Below, piece after piece: positions 17,097 through 25,958 of a stretch of DNA of 64,000 nucleotides. Both the position numbers and the translations under genes were made by a program. This stretch comes from Clostridiales bacterium COT073_COT-073 (GTDB lineage: Bacteria > Bacillota > Clostridia > Lachnospirales > Vallitaleaceae): assembly GCA_003858485.1 (NCBI GenBank), contig RQYD01000006.1, positions 47,062 through 111,061 on the forward strand, written 5' to 3'. A model generated the notes under the pieces. It had not been told where the DNA came from and did no database searches. It was given only the letters and a program-made list of their open reading frames with translations. The first letter of the stretch is position 1. Each line of letters begins with the position of its first letter.

Positions 17097-17597
17097 TCAC
17101 TCTCTTTCATATATTTTATCCGAAATTTTTATTTCAGATACATTTTCTTTATTCTTGGTAACTATACCAATTCTATACTTGCCCCTTTTTAATTTACTTA
17201 AAGGGATATATCCTTTTAATCCAGAGTCATCATAATTGTAACCATCATTAAAAAACTCCGTTGCACTTTCTCTTTTTGTTGGAATAGTATTTATTGCCCA
17301 ACATATTTCGCTTTCATCTATTAATACAAAAGAGCTATTAACATAGTCTAAATCCTCACCTAATCTCAAAAAACACCCCTCAATATATAAAGCCTTATTT
17401 TCTAAGTAATACTGATCAACTATAAAAATTCCTTCTGCACCTATCTCATATTTCTTTAAGGAACCTAATTCAACTAATTGTTCATTATCAACTTTATATA
17501 CTACAACAAAGCAAACTCCTATCATAAAGGAAATAATAATTAACACCACTAAGTGAGTTATTTCATTTAGTAAGATTTTGTGAATTTTACCTTTCAA
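17097..17597 (-). CDS. Membrane-anchored protein of unknown function
   Basis: A 166-residue protein with one hydrophobic helix at about residues 15-36 and an extracytoplasmic remainder rich in charged residues and beta-type segments. I do not recognise a family. The start is TTG with GGAGG upstream. It lies nine bases before the DUF6056-like gene and 24 bases after the RgpF-like gene, so it is inside the polysaccharide operon. It may be a small accessory subunit of the neighbouring membrane glycosyltransferase. Confidence 0.6.
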   Translation of the reverse strand: MKGKIHKILLNEITHLVVLIIISFMIGVCFVVVYKVDNEQLVELGSLKKYEIGAEGIFIVDQYYLENKALYIEGCFLRLGEDLDYVNSSFVLIDESEICWAINTIPTKRESATEFFNDGYNYDDSGLKGYIPLSKLKRGKYRIGIVTKNKENVSEIKISDKIYERE

Positions 17598-17621
17598 TCT
17601 ATTGCCTCCATTTTTCTCTGT

Positions 17622-19505
17622 TTAGTCCAGCCATTTTTTTCCCCCTATAGCTCTATAAGTTCTGCTTAATAATCGCCATAACTTATATGGTATCCTTTTT
17701 TTTACCTTTAACTTTATTACTTTCCTTAAAGAAAGCTGTGTTAATAGATTATAATTTGCTAAATTAAATCCCATCTGATGGCCAATGGTAGTATATACAC
17801 TCATACTTAACTCTCTTAACATAAAATGATAATTTGTTAACTCGATTGCTGAAAATTGATCATTCATTACCCAAGCATTATAGTATCCTCTATCTTGTGA
17901 GGCAAAGCCATATAATCTCTCAATAGCATGTAGTACTGTTCCGTCATTTGCATTTGGTTCTTTGGGAAAATAGTCAAATTTCCATTCATAATCCAGTAAT
18001 TTCTGAAGAGCTGCTGTTCTAAACCAGAACATTGTTCCTAGTGGCGATATAGGCTCTTTCATAATATCCATATTGACATTAATATTTAATTCTCTTGCCA
18101 AAGCAAGTGTATTATGGAAATTATCTCCCCATTCCGTCCCAGTTATCCCATAAAAAGCAGCATGATTAGGTGGTGGTGGCATTAAAATACCTGCCCTGTT
18201 GTTGCACCTAAAATATTCAATTATATTTTTTATATATTTTTCACTTGCTAAGATATTCTCAAAGCACTTATAGGAAAAAGACTTACCAATTGTATATGGA
18301 GAAAATTGATTCGTTTTTTTATCATGACAAAAACAGACATATTCATAATTTTTTACATATGCTGAGAATCCAACTAAAAGTGCTGATACATCTCTTCCTC
18401 TATTTTCAACAAGTACTGTCTTAAAGATACTATGACAATCTTTCATCTTTTCTTTAATTGATTTCTCTTTCAGTTCAGTATCTGTACTTATATAAATATC
18501 AATTTCTTTTGGCACATTTCTCAAATAATACAAACATTCATCAATCAAATCTTCATTAAATATATGCATCATAATTGCAACTTTACTCTTTTCAATTTTC
18601 AAGCTTGGATTATTTTCATAATACTTCGGTAAGATAACATTTAGGTGCATTCTGTTCTTTAAATCAGACATATTTTCAACTCTTAACAAATTATCCCATA
18701 CTAAGTCCAAATCATAATCTAAATTATTTTTTATAAAATCTATTAATTCAATTGTCGGTTCACCAAGTGTACAATTCAAAAACTCATAATATTCATTACT
18801 AAAAGATTTCCTTTTAAAAACAGGACATCTTCTGTTTTTAACTAATTCTAGGGGCATAATCATCAATGGATAATGTGTAAATTCTTTTAAATCATCTGTT
18901 TTAATATATACCTCCGATTTATATCCTAGTTCATTAAATTTTTTAGTAAATATTGCTTCATGCTTTCCTACGGCTTCTCCATACGAATTTACACTTGGCA
19001 TATTATTCCAATAATCTTTAAACTCACTAGAATTTAACATATTATTTCTGATTGCTATAAAACTTGACTGAATGTGTTCAGGGATATATCCATATTCTAT
19101 TGTACCAAAAGGATCAAAATCAAAGCCATGGTGTTTTGTGATTCCCCAAAAATCTACCTCTTCATTCCTGTCCATCTTATCAAACATTTCCTTAAAAGGA
19201 TATAGTGGACCATACATTGTAAAATTCATTAAAATAAGTTCTTCAACTTGTTTTAATTTGTCCCACCCTAAATATTCTATTCCAGCCTTATATGCCCATA
19301 CATCAAACCCCGAATTTTCTCTCTCTAATACTTTGTCTACAATCTTTAAAATTCGCTCTTTACTGTCTTTTTGTAATTCTCCATTACTCACGAAAATAAT
19401 TTCTCTTACATTTTTTTTTAAATCTAATAATTGATAATCTATATATTTATCAATTATTCCATCTCTATCATAAAAAAAATAAATCAACACTCTATTTCCA
19501 ATCAT
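17622..19505 (-). CDS. rgpF: Rhamnan synthesis protein F (RgpF family)
   Basis: A 627-residue protein of the RgpF family, which acts in polymerisation of rhamnose-rich wall polysaccharides in streptococci. Two related halves are visible: an N-terminal part (about 1-210, with RENSGFDVWAYKAG) and a C-terminal part (about 310-570, with ENRGRDVSALLVGF and PPPPNHAAFYG). The repeated N/R-x-G-x-D motif is characteristic of the family. A basic C-terminus could bind the membrane. The ATG at 19505 overlaps the upstream stop as ATGA and has AGGTGG upstream. Its presence with the rml genes suggests an L-rhamnose backbone. Confidence 0.85.
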   Translation of the reverse strand: MIGNRVLIYFFYDRDGIIDKYIDYQLLDLKKNVREIIFVSNGELQKDSKERILKIVDKVLERENSGFDVWAYKAGIEYLGWDKLKQVEELILMNFTMYGPLYPFKEMFDKMDRNEEVDFWGITKHHGFDFDPFGTIEYGYIPEHIQSSFIAIRNNMLNSSEFKDYWNNMPSVNSYGEAVGKHEAIFTKKFNELGYKSEVYIKTDDLKEFTHYPLMIMPLELVKNRRCPVFKRKSFSNEYYEFLNCTLGEPTIELIDFIKNNLDYDLDLVWDNLLRVENMSDLKNRMHLNVILPKYYENNPSLKIEKSKVAIMMHIFNEDLIDECLYYLRNVPKEIDIYISTDTELKEKSIKEKMKDCHSIFKTVLVENRGRDVSALLVGFSAYVKNYEYVCFCHDKKTNQFSPYTIGKSFSYKCFENILASEKYIKNIIEYFRCNNRAGILMPPPPNHAAFYGITGTEWGDNFHNTLALARELNINVNMDIMKEPISPLGTMFWFRTAALQKLLDYEWKFDYFPKEPNANDGTVLHAIERLYGFASQDRGYYNAWVMNDQFSAIELTNYHFMLRELSMSVYTTIGHQMGFNLANYNLLTQLSLRKVIKLKVKKRIPYKLWRLLSRTYRAIGGKKWLD

Positions 19506-20839
19506 ATTTTCCACCACCTATTAAAAATTTTATATACCAATTTATTTTCAATTTTAAATAATTTTTCTCTTAATTTATTAGTTTTAGTAATTTCGTCTTC
19601 TATTCTACCCTTTTGTTTATCCATTTCACAGTTTAATAAAGGAATTACACTTTCCTCATATTTTTTCAGCCAATCACTTTGTGACTTGATAAATTCATCT
19701 TGTTTCTTTTTATCTTGGTTGTGCCATTCTATCGCTTTTTCTAATTCATTGATTCTTTTATCCGCTCTTTGTATATATTCCATATTTCCTGCATTATTAA
19801 TTTCATGCCATTTAATCCCTTTTTCTAGCTCATTTATCCTATGCTGTAAACTCTCAATAAATTGTTGATTCTTATTTTTGTAATCGCTGTACCAACTTAT
19901 TCCTTGTTCTAGTTCTGTTATTCTTTTTCGTAAATCTTCAATAAACTGCTGGCTTTTTATTTTATCATCATTATGCCAATTTATTCCACATTGTAGCTCG
20001 GCTATCCTCTCACTTTGTAACTCGATAAATGAATCTTGCTTTGCCATATTTACATTATGCCATTCTATTATACCTCTCAAATCTTCAATTGTGCTTCGCT
20101 TTTGAAGATAGTTTTCTTTAATTTTTGCATAATTATTAGTCCCTTCCCAAAAAATATAGTTATAAAAATGCAACCACATCTCATTAAGTGTATCCAAACC
20201 AACATTAAAGCCCAACTCTTTTGTTAGGCTTGTTAATGGAAGCATTTCTTCTAATATGTCAAATTTATTATATAAAGTAATTAATACATGGTATTTTAAT
20301 AAATCTTTCGGAACAGGAAAGTCAAAATACCATTCATAGTCTATCAGAACCACTTTATTATCAGAAGTGATAATAAAGTTATTCGTGGTCATATCAAATA
20401 CAACACTTTTATATGCATCTTTATCCAGTATTTCATTCATCGCACTTCCAAAATAACTCTCAAAATTACTTGTCAAATAAAATTTACAACTATTTTCCTC
20501 TGTAGTTTCAAGTAATCTCATTTGGAAAGAAATGAGATCTTTTATCATTTCTTTGTCGTTTGTTTTCATTGCCTGAATAATCTTTTGACTGATGGAAATT
20601 CCATCTATATAGTTAAATTTTAATTTATTATCTTCTATTAAAACATCACAAAACATAAATTCTGTAAAAAAATTTTTTAGATTTTCTTTTGAATTGTACA
20701 TATTCAATAAATGATGGGTCGCTTCTTTTGTAATAGCCTCTTTAATGGCATATTTATTTACTCCATCAGTTATTATAGATGTTTCAAGCTGAAATTCTTT
20801 CTTATAATATATATTTGATTTACAGTAAATCTTTCTCAT
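19502..20839 (-). CDS. Kinase-like protein with repeated coiled coil (WbdD-like ruler half)
   Basis: A 445-residue protein in two parts. Residues about 20-235 resemble the small-kinase domain of O-antigen chain terminators: a lysine-rich strand with YAIKEAITKEATHH, a catalytic-loop-like FDMTTNNF (D149, N154) and IDYEWYFDFPVP in the metal-binding (DFG) position. Residues 257-396 are five consecutive 28-residue repeats anchored on I-x-W-H and ending R-I-x-E-L-E-x, exactly four heptads each. The C-terminus (YKIFNRWWKI) is aromatic and basic, suited to membrane contact. The ATG follows the methyltransferase stop by 4 bases. Together the two genes look like a split WbdD, which caps the chain and sets its length. 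Confidence 0.7.
   Translation of the reverse strand: MRKIYCKSNIYYKKEFQLETSIITDGVNKYAIKEAITKEATHHLLNMYNSKENLKNFFTEFMFCDVLIEDNKLKFNYIDGISISQKIIQAMKTNDKEMIKDLISFQMRLLETTEENSCKFYLTSNFESYFGSAMNEILDKDAYKSVVFDMTTNNFIITSDNKVVLIDYEWYFDFPVPKDLLKYHVLITLYNKFDILEEMLPLTSLTKELGFNVGLDTLNEMWLHFYNYIFWEGTNNYAKIKENYLQKRSTIEDLRGIIEWHNVNMAKQDSFIELQSERIAELQCGINWHNDDKIKSQQFIEDLRKRITELEQGISWYSDYKNKNQQFIESLQHRINELEKGIKWHEINNAGNMEYIQRADKRINELEKAIEWHNQDKKKQDEFIKSQSDWLKKYEESVIPLLNCEMDKQKGRIEDEITKTNKLREKLFKIENKLVYKIFNRWWKI
19652..20071 (-). repeat. Five in-frame 84-bp repeats encoding a 28-residue coiled-coil unit
   Basis: The encoded units start IIEWHN, GINWHN, GISWYS, GIKWHE and AIEWHN and are each exactly 28 residues. 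Because 28 is four heptads, gain or loss of a unit would lengthen or shorten the coiled coil without breaking its register. DNA similarity between units is moderate, so the array is not freshly amplified. Confidence 0.8.
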
Positions 20840-20843
20840 AATA

Positions 20844-21767
20844 TTAATCCAGGTCTTTCTTTGCTTCAATTAAAAAGGAATTTGAAAAAATTTCCCATTC
20901 TTTGGTTCCAATCAAATTATGATTTGCTTTGTCTTCATCAAAATATACATCTCTCCAAAAATTATAAGACGGTTTCATTGAAATAGTCAATGTTTCATCG
21001 GGTAAATAATCCTCACTATAAATGGCAGATGGTAATTTATAGTCTGGATATGGATAATAAAAGTATACTGATTCATATCCATTATTTAACAACAGTTCTG
21101 TAATCTCTGACTTGGTAAATGTTCTTGCCGGATCTAATTTTGAATACCCTTCAATACTCTTAAATATAACTCCTGTATGATCTTCAGGACTACCTGCAAA
21201 ATATTTTAACCCTAATTTATTTTCAATAGCAATATACAAAAGTCCTCCAGGTTTTAATAATTGAGCAATTTGATTTAAAAATAATTCATATGGTTTATCA
21301 CCTTTAATAAAACTTTGAGCATACTCAAATACACCAATTAAAGTTATGACATCATATTTTTTTTGAAGTAAGATATCTTGAAAATTTCCCACATAAATAT
21401 CTATATTGTCATATTCTTTATTACGGTATGCATTAGCAATTGAGCGGCGTTTTGAAAGATCAATACAATCCACATGTTTACATCTTTTCGCAATTGCACC
21501 TGTAACAGCTCCCATTCCTGCTCCAATTTCTAATACTTCATCTGTTCTTTTTATGTCCATGGGCGCAATAATATTCTGTCTTTCTGGTGATAACTGGTAT
21601 AAAACCGGCCAAGTGTTATTTTCGCTTAATACTTTCAAATAATCTTCCCCGCATTTCAAAGCATTTAGTACGATTTCTTCAGCCTCATCACCTTCATTGT
21701 ATAAATCCGTTCCACTATAATAATCCAAGTACAAGGTAATATTTCCAATTTTTTCTTTTTTACTCAT
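20844..21767 (-). CDS. SAM-dependent methyltransferase (WbdD-like methyltransferase half)
   Basis: A 307-residue class I methyltransferase. Motif I is VLEIGAGMGAVTG, followed by an acidic residue ending strand 2 (CIDLSKRR) and a motif IV region VITLIGVFEY. A long N-terminal extension and a C-terminal stretch with SPEDHTG and YYPYPDYKLP match the methyltransferase domains fused to kinases in bacterial O-polysaccharide terminators. It overlaps the epimerase stop by 8 bp and is followed after four bases by the kinase/coiled-coil gene. It probably methylates the glycan terminus, or a phosphate added by its neighbour; the acceptor is inferred. Confidence 0.8.
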   Translation of the reverse strand: MSKKEKIGNITLYLDYYSGTDLYNEGDEAEEIVLNALKCGEDYLKVLSENNTWPVLYQLSPERQNIIAPMDIKRTDEVLEIGAGMGAVTGAIAKRCKHVDCIDLSKRRSIANAYRNKEYDNIDIYVGNFQDILLQKKYDVITLIGVFEYAQSFIKGDKPYELFLNQIAQLLKPGGLLYIAIENKLGLKYFAGSPEDHTGVIFKSIEGYSKLDPARTFTKSEITELLLNNGYESVYFYYPYPDYKLPSAIYSEDYLPDETLTISMKPSYNFWRDVYFDEDKANHNLIGTKEWEIFSNSFLIEAKKDLD

Positions 21768-22593
21768 ATTTCATAATCCTTTTGATTTTAGAGTTATTCC
21801 CCCATACAGCCGGTGAGTCATATTCTCTGTCCGGAAATGCACCATATTTTAATTTAATATTTAAATTATTCTTTTGTATAAACGATTCAACTTGATCTGC
21901 TAAGCTAATTGCCTGTCCGGAACAACAATTTATAATCCCATTCACCTCATCTTGTAATACAACAGATGCTATTTGTTCTGCCAATTCATCAACAGAAATA
22001 AAATCATACTTATTCTTCCCCATTGTAAAAGGAAATTCTGCTTTCCCTTCCATTTCAGCTTCAATTAATTTCGTAAAAATAGAATGATTTTTTTTATCAT
22101 CCCCAAATATATAATATGCTCTCAGCCATTGAAAAACAATTGCTTTGTTTTTTAAAAGTTCAAAACAACTTCTCCGTAAAGCATCTTTAGAAATACCATA
22201 TAAACTAATAGGATTACATGGTGTTTCCTCATTTATTTCGCCTTCAAAGTACCCCACTTCATGCATAGTACCCATTACCGACAAATGTTTCAAACCACCC
22301 AAAACCATATTTTGAATAAATTCAAAATGCTTTGATAGCATCAACATATGCGAATCTGAATTATGTATAAATCCATCTTTCCAAGCCATGTGCAGGCATA
22401 CATCCGGGTACTGTAGTTTCTGAAAAATATCTTTATCTCCCGAAAAAATATCTTGTTGTAAAGTAATTGCTCCTGCTGGGATGCCATCCGTATTAAAATC
22501 AACTGCAATTACTGTTACTCCCTTTTCCAGTAGCTTTTGCACCACATGTCTTCCTATATACCCACCTGCCCCGGTTACTAAAACTTTTTTCAC
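21760..22593 (-). CDS. NAD-dependent epimerase/dehydratase
   Basis: A 277-residue extended short-chain dehydrogenase. TGAGGYIGRH is the Rossmann motif, and SLYGISKDALR holds the catalytic Tyr-Lys pair (YxxxK). It is shorter than RmlB, like the reductases and epimerases that tailor deoxy-sugar nucleotides. The start is GTG with GGAGG upstream. It sits between the exporter ATPase and the methyltransferase, overlapping the latter, so it likely makes one of the nucleotide sugars of this polymer. The exact substrate is not visible. Confidence 0.82.
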   Translation of the reverse strand: MKKVLVTGAGGYIGRHVVQKLLEKGVTVIAVDFNTDGIPAGAITLQQDIFSGDKDIFQKLQYPDVCLHMAWKDGFIHNSDSHMLMLSKHFEFIQNMVLGGLKHLSVMGTMHEVGYFEGEINEETPCNPISLYGISKDALRRSCFELLKNKAIVFQWLRAYYIFGDDKKNHSIFTKLIEAEMEGKAEFPFTMGKNKYDFISVDELAEQIASVVLQDEVNGIINCCSGQAISLADQVESFIQKNNLNIKLKYGAFPDREYDSPAVWGNNSKIKRIMKYE

Positions 22594-22603
22594 ACACTCC
22601 TCC

Positions 22604-23332
22604 TTAACTCAAACTCGCAATATATTCATCACAGACTTGCTTAGCATCTCCAATTTTTCGTATTTTTCCTTTTTCCAACCATAAAATTCTACTGCACATT
22701 TCTGCCAGTGATTCAACATCATGTGAAACATAAACGACCGTGGTTCCACCTTGCATTAACTCAAGCATTCGTTTATAACTCTTTTTTTGAAATGACATAT
22801 CGCCGACCGACAAGATTTCATCAACAATCAATATATCCGGCACAACAATAGTTGACACAGAAAAAGCAAGTCTGGCAACCATTCCTGATGAAAAATATTT
22901 TACAGGAACATCTTTAAAATCCCATAATTCAGAAAAATCAAATATTTCCGGTACTTTTTCTACTAGAAATTTCTTTCCATAGCCCAATATCGATCCACTT
23001 AGATAAATGTTTTCAAGTGCTGATAACTCAAAATCAAATCCTGTTCCCAATTCTATCATAGGAGCAATCGTCCCATTAACTTTTATACTACCTTGTGTTG
23101 GTTTCATTATACCAGCTAAAAGTTTCAATAATGTTGATTTTCCAGCTCCATTATTACCCACTATTCCAAATATTTCACCTTCTTGAACCTGAAAATTCAC
23201 ATTATCTAAAGCTCTAAACATTTGCTTTTTATCTATGTCATCACTAACCTTAGCAAAAAGAAACTCCTTTATACTTCTTACTTTCCCACGGTTTAAATTA
23301 AATTCCATAATAACATTATCAACACCAATCAT
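22604..23332 (-). CDS. wzt: Polysaccharide ABC exporter, ATPase subunit (Wzt/RgpD type)
   Basis: The 242-residue ATPase powers export of a lipid-linked polysaccharide across the membrane. Walker A is GNNGAGKST, the signature is YFSSGMVARL, Walker B is ILIVDEILSVGD and the switch His is in VSHD. The first 25 residues contain the extra strand usual for Wzt/TagH proteins. There is no C-terminal carbohydrate-binding domain, which WbdD-linked Wzt proteins use to recognise the capped chain. The permease gene lies 22 bp upstream. RBS GGAGAAG. Confidence 0.92.
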   Translation of the reverse strand: MIGVDNVIMEFNLNRGKVRSIKEFLFAKVSDDIDKKQMFRALDNVNFQVQEGEIFGIVGNNGAGKSTLLKLLAGIMKPTQGSIKVNGTIAPMIELGTGFDFELSALENIYLSGSILGYGKKFLVEKVPEIFDFSELWDFKDVPVKYFSSGMVARLAFSVSTIVVPDILIVDEILSVGDMSFQKKSYKRMLELMQGGTTVVYVSHDVESLAEMCSRILWLEKGKIRKIGDAKQVCDEYIASLS

Positions 23333-23354
23333 AACTCTTCTCCAACTAAATTCC

Positions 23355-24143
23355 TTAGGTATAATAAATAAATCTTTTCTGGCTTTTTACAAATATAACT
23401 GCCCCTAACACAAAGCTACCAAAACCAACCAAAAAGCATAATACAAAACTTTTTACATCAGGGATCATCTGCTGTAATGTAATTTCCCTAAAAAAGTTAA
23501 TATACATATATAATGGATTTGCTTTAAATAACAATTGAAATTCACTCGGAATTATATCAATTGGATATAAAATTGGTGTTGAATACATCCAAACAGTAAT
23601 AATAACACTATAAATATGTTGAACATCTCTCATAAAAACATGTAATGCCGAAAGGACAAATGATATTCCAATTGTAAACATTAAAAGACAAGCAAATATA
23701 TAAACTATAAAAATATATCCCCACCAAATATGAATATTCATGAATGATCCCAGTATCAGAAAAGCTATAAAAGTAAATATAAAATTTATTGATGATGATA
23801 GCACCTTTGACAAAGGCAATATGAATTTAGGAAAATATATCTTTGTAAGCAATCCAAAATTAGCAGTAACGGCTGTTACTGCTAAATTAGATGCTTCTGA
23901 AAAGAAACCAAAGATTAGCAATCCAGATAATAAGTACATCTTATAGTTACCTACAGCATTAAATACTTGGCTAAAAACTATGCTTAAAACAAGCATATTA
24001 AGTAATGGATTCAGCATACTCCAAAGCATTCCAAGCAAGCTACCACGATAGCGAACTTTAAAATCTCGATTTACCAACTGCTGAAGCATAAAACTATATT
24101 TTTTAACAGATATAGTTCTTTGAATTAATCCAGGTTCTTTCAC
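23355..24143 (-). CDS. wzm: Polysaccharide ABC exporter, permease subunit (Wzm/RgpC type)
   Basis: The membrane partner of the ATPase downstream: 262 residues, six predicted helices, ABC-2 family. The N-terminus carries the amphipathic RDFKVRYRGSLLGMLW stretch typical of Wzm, TagG and RgpC proteins, and the end is a short cytoplasmic tail. The start is GTG with GGGAGAG upstream. With Wzt it exports the finished polymer, so no Wzx flippase or Wzy polymerase is needed, and neither is seen. It starts 12 bp after rmlB. Confidence 0.92.
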   Translation of the reverse strand: MKEPGLIQRTISVKKYSFMLQQLVNRDFKVRYRGSLLGMLWSMLNPLLNMLVLSIVFSQVFNAVGNYKMYLLSGLLIFGFFSEASNLAVTAVTANFGLLTKIYFPKFILPLSKVLSSSINFIFTFIAFLILGSFMNIHIWWGYIFIVYIFACLLMFTIGISFVLSALHVFMRDVQHIYSVIITVWMYSTPILYPIDIIPSEFQLLFKANPLYMYINFFREITLQQMIPDVKSFVLCFLVGFGSFVLGAVIFVKSQKRFIYYT

Positions 24144-24154
24144 TTCCGCTCTCC

Positions 24155-25174
24155 CTATCTCTCTCCATACATCTTCTCATAGTAACTTTGATACTCACCG
24201 CTGATGATATTTTCCCACCATTTTTTGTTATCCAGATACCACTTAATGGTTAATTTAATACCATCATCAAATGCAGTTGTCGGTTCCCAGCCAAGTTCCT
24301 TACTAATCTTCGTCGGATCAATCGCATAGCGCATATCATGACCAGGTCGATCGGTGACATAGCGGATTAGTGACTCTGGTTTTCCAAGTTCTTTTAGAAC
24401 AGTTTTAACAACCTCTAAATTCGTTCTTTCATTATGCCCACCAATATTATAAACTTCACCGACCTTACCCTTATGAATGATCAAATCAATTGCTTTACAG
24501 TGGTCAAGAACATACAGCCAATCTCTGACATTTTCACCCTTACCATAAACTGGTAATTCCTTATCATTCAAAGCATTGGCAATCATCAATGGAATCAGTT
24601 TCTCCGGAAAATGATACGGACCATAGTTATTGGAGCATCTGGAAATCGTCACCGGCACCTTAAAAGTCCGATAATAGGACTGAACCAATAAATCTGATGC
24701 TGCTTTGGAAGCTGAATATGGGCTGGAAGTATGGATTGGTGTTTCTTCTGTAAAAAATAAATCCGGACGATCTAGTGGTAAGTCTCCATATACTTCATCC
24801 GTAGATACTTGATGGTAACGGTCAATTCCGTATTTACGACAAGCATCCAGTAACACCCCGGTGCCTAAAATATTGGTTTGCAGGAAAATCCCGGGATTGT
24901 CAATGGATCGATCAACATGGCTTTCTGCCGCAAAGTTAACCACCACATTGGGCTTTTCTTTTTCAAATAAATCATATACAAATTCTCTATCGGCAATATC
25001 TCCCTTATAAAACTTAAATTTGGGAGATTTGGCTACCTCTGCCAAAGTTTCCATATTACCCGCATAAGTTAAAGCATCCAAGCATAGAATTTCATATTCT
25101 GGATAAGTGTCTAACATATGATAAATAAAATTACTCCCGATAAAGCCGGCTCCACCTGTAACTAAAATTTTCAT
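24155..25174 (-). CDS. rmlB: dTDP-glucose 4,6-dehydratase
   Basis: Second enzyme of dTDP-L-rhamnose synthesis. The 339 residues begin MKILVTGGAGFIGS with AAAGGA just upstream; a longer open frame of 19 codons has no ribosome site and is rejected. The family motifs are all visible: the NAD site, DEVYGDLP, the Tyr-Lys pair in YSASKAASD, RCSNNYGPYHFPEKLIP and RDWLYVLDHC. It lies 43 bp after rmlC and 12 bp before the exporter permease, in the order rmlA-rmlC-rmlB. Confidence 0.97.
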   Translation of the reverse strand: MKILVTGGAGFIGSNFIYHMLDTYPEYEILCLDALTYAGNMETLAEVAKSPKFKFYKGDIADREFVYDLFEKEKPNVVVNFAAESHVDRSIDNPGIFLQTNILGTGVLLDACRKYGIDRYHQVSTDEVYGDLPLDRPDLFFTEETPIHTSSPYSASKAASDLLVQSYYRTFKVPVTISRCSNNYGPYHFPEKLIPLMIANALNDKELPVYGKGENVRDWLYVLDHCKAIDLIIHKGKVGEVYNIGGHNERTNLEVVKTVLKELGKPESLIRYVTDRPGHDMRYAIDPTKISKELGWEPTTAFDDGIKLTIKWYLDNKKWWENIISGEYQSYYEKMYGER

Positions 25175-25217
25175 TTCCAGTCCTTTCTTCTTAAATAAAG
25201 AGTTCATATAGCAACAT

Positions 25218-25778
25218 TTAAAAGTCAACATCCGATTCTTTTAATCTCGGTGCATTTTTATCTTTGTCCGATAAAATTACCTCATCTATCCCGTATTTTG
25301 CTAATTGCCAGTTAATGGCTATGTCTTCATCATTCCAAATAATATTTCGATCCGCCTGAGGGGCATAGTAATTATCTGCCTTATATAAAAATTCCACATC
25401 ATTGGTCAAAGTCAAAAAAGCGTGAGCAAAGCCACGTGGAATTAAAAGTTGTCTGCCATTTTCCGGCGTTAATTCAACTGCCACCCATTTTTTATAAGTT
25501 GGTGAGTTTTTGCGAAGATCAACCGCTACATCCAGCACTGCTCCTTTTGTACAACGCACTAACTTAGCCTGGGCAAATTCGCCTTTTTGAAAATGCAAGC
25601 CACGTAAAGTCCCTTTTTCAGCCGAAAAAGAATGATTGTCCTGCACAAAATCATAAACCAAACCAGCCTCTTCCATTTTCTTTTGCGACCAGCTTTCCAT
25701 AAACCAGCCCCGGCTATCGCCAAATCGCTGCGGCTCTATAATATATACATCCTTTACCTCTGTTTCGATTACTTTCAC
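25218..25778 (-). CDS. rmlC: dTDP-4-dehydrorhamnose 3,5-epimerase
   Basis: Third rhamnose enzyme, a cupin-fold epimerase of 186 residues. Catalytic His is in LRGLHFQKG and the base-pair Asp in VDLRKNSPTY; substrate-binding RGFAHAFLTL follows. I set the start at GTG 25778 with AAGGCGG upstream, giving the normal length. The open frame runs 46 codons further, but that extension is encoded by the MITE-like element at 25802-25955 and is not part of the protein. The element separates it from rmlA. Confidence 0.94.
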   Translation of the reverse strand: MKVIETEVKDVYIIEPQRFGDSRGWFMESWSQKKMEEAGLVYDFVQDNHSFSAEKGTLRGLHFQKGEFAQAKLVRCTKGAVLDVAVDLRKNSPTYKKWVAVELTPENGRQLLIPRGFAHAFLTLTNDVEFLYKADNYYAPQADRNIIWNDEDIAINWQLAKYGIDEVILSDKDKNAPRLKESDVDF

Positions 25779-25801
25779 TTTTATTACCGCCTTTTTTATT
25801 G

Positions 25802-25955
25802 ACTCAACTTTCCCACAGTCTTTTTTAGCTCTACCCCGCTCTGGAGAGCGGGCACATCCTACCCATTTAACGAGCCTTTCGCCACTTACTTCGTAAGATG
25901 GCTTGCGGTTGCACACCTAAAAAAGACTGTTCCAGAGAACGTGGGAAAGTTGAGT
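25802..25955. repeat. MITE-like palindromic element, copy C (154 bp)
   Basis: The ends ACTCAACTTTCCCAC and its exact inverse form 15-bp terminal repeats. Flanks are TATTG (25797-25801) and TATTT (25956-25960), a 5-bp duplication with one change. Inside each end lies an AGTCTTTTTT arm. On the right end the two parts are split by a small GTTCTCTGGAAC-type insert that copy B carries at its left end, so B and C are in opposite orientation. The centre has a CTTACTTCGTAAG hairpin. It sits between rmlA and rmlC. Confidence 0.8.
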
Positions 25956-25958
25956 TAT

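Noticed and set aside
25779..25916. N-terminal extension of RmlC
   Set aside because: The extra codons are encoded by MITE-like copy C. A GTG start with AAGGCGG gives the normal protein length.
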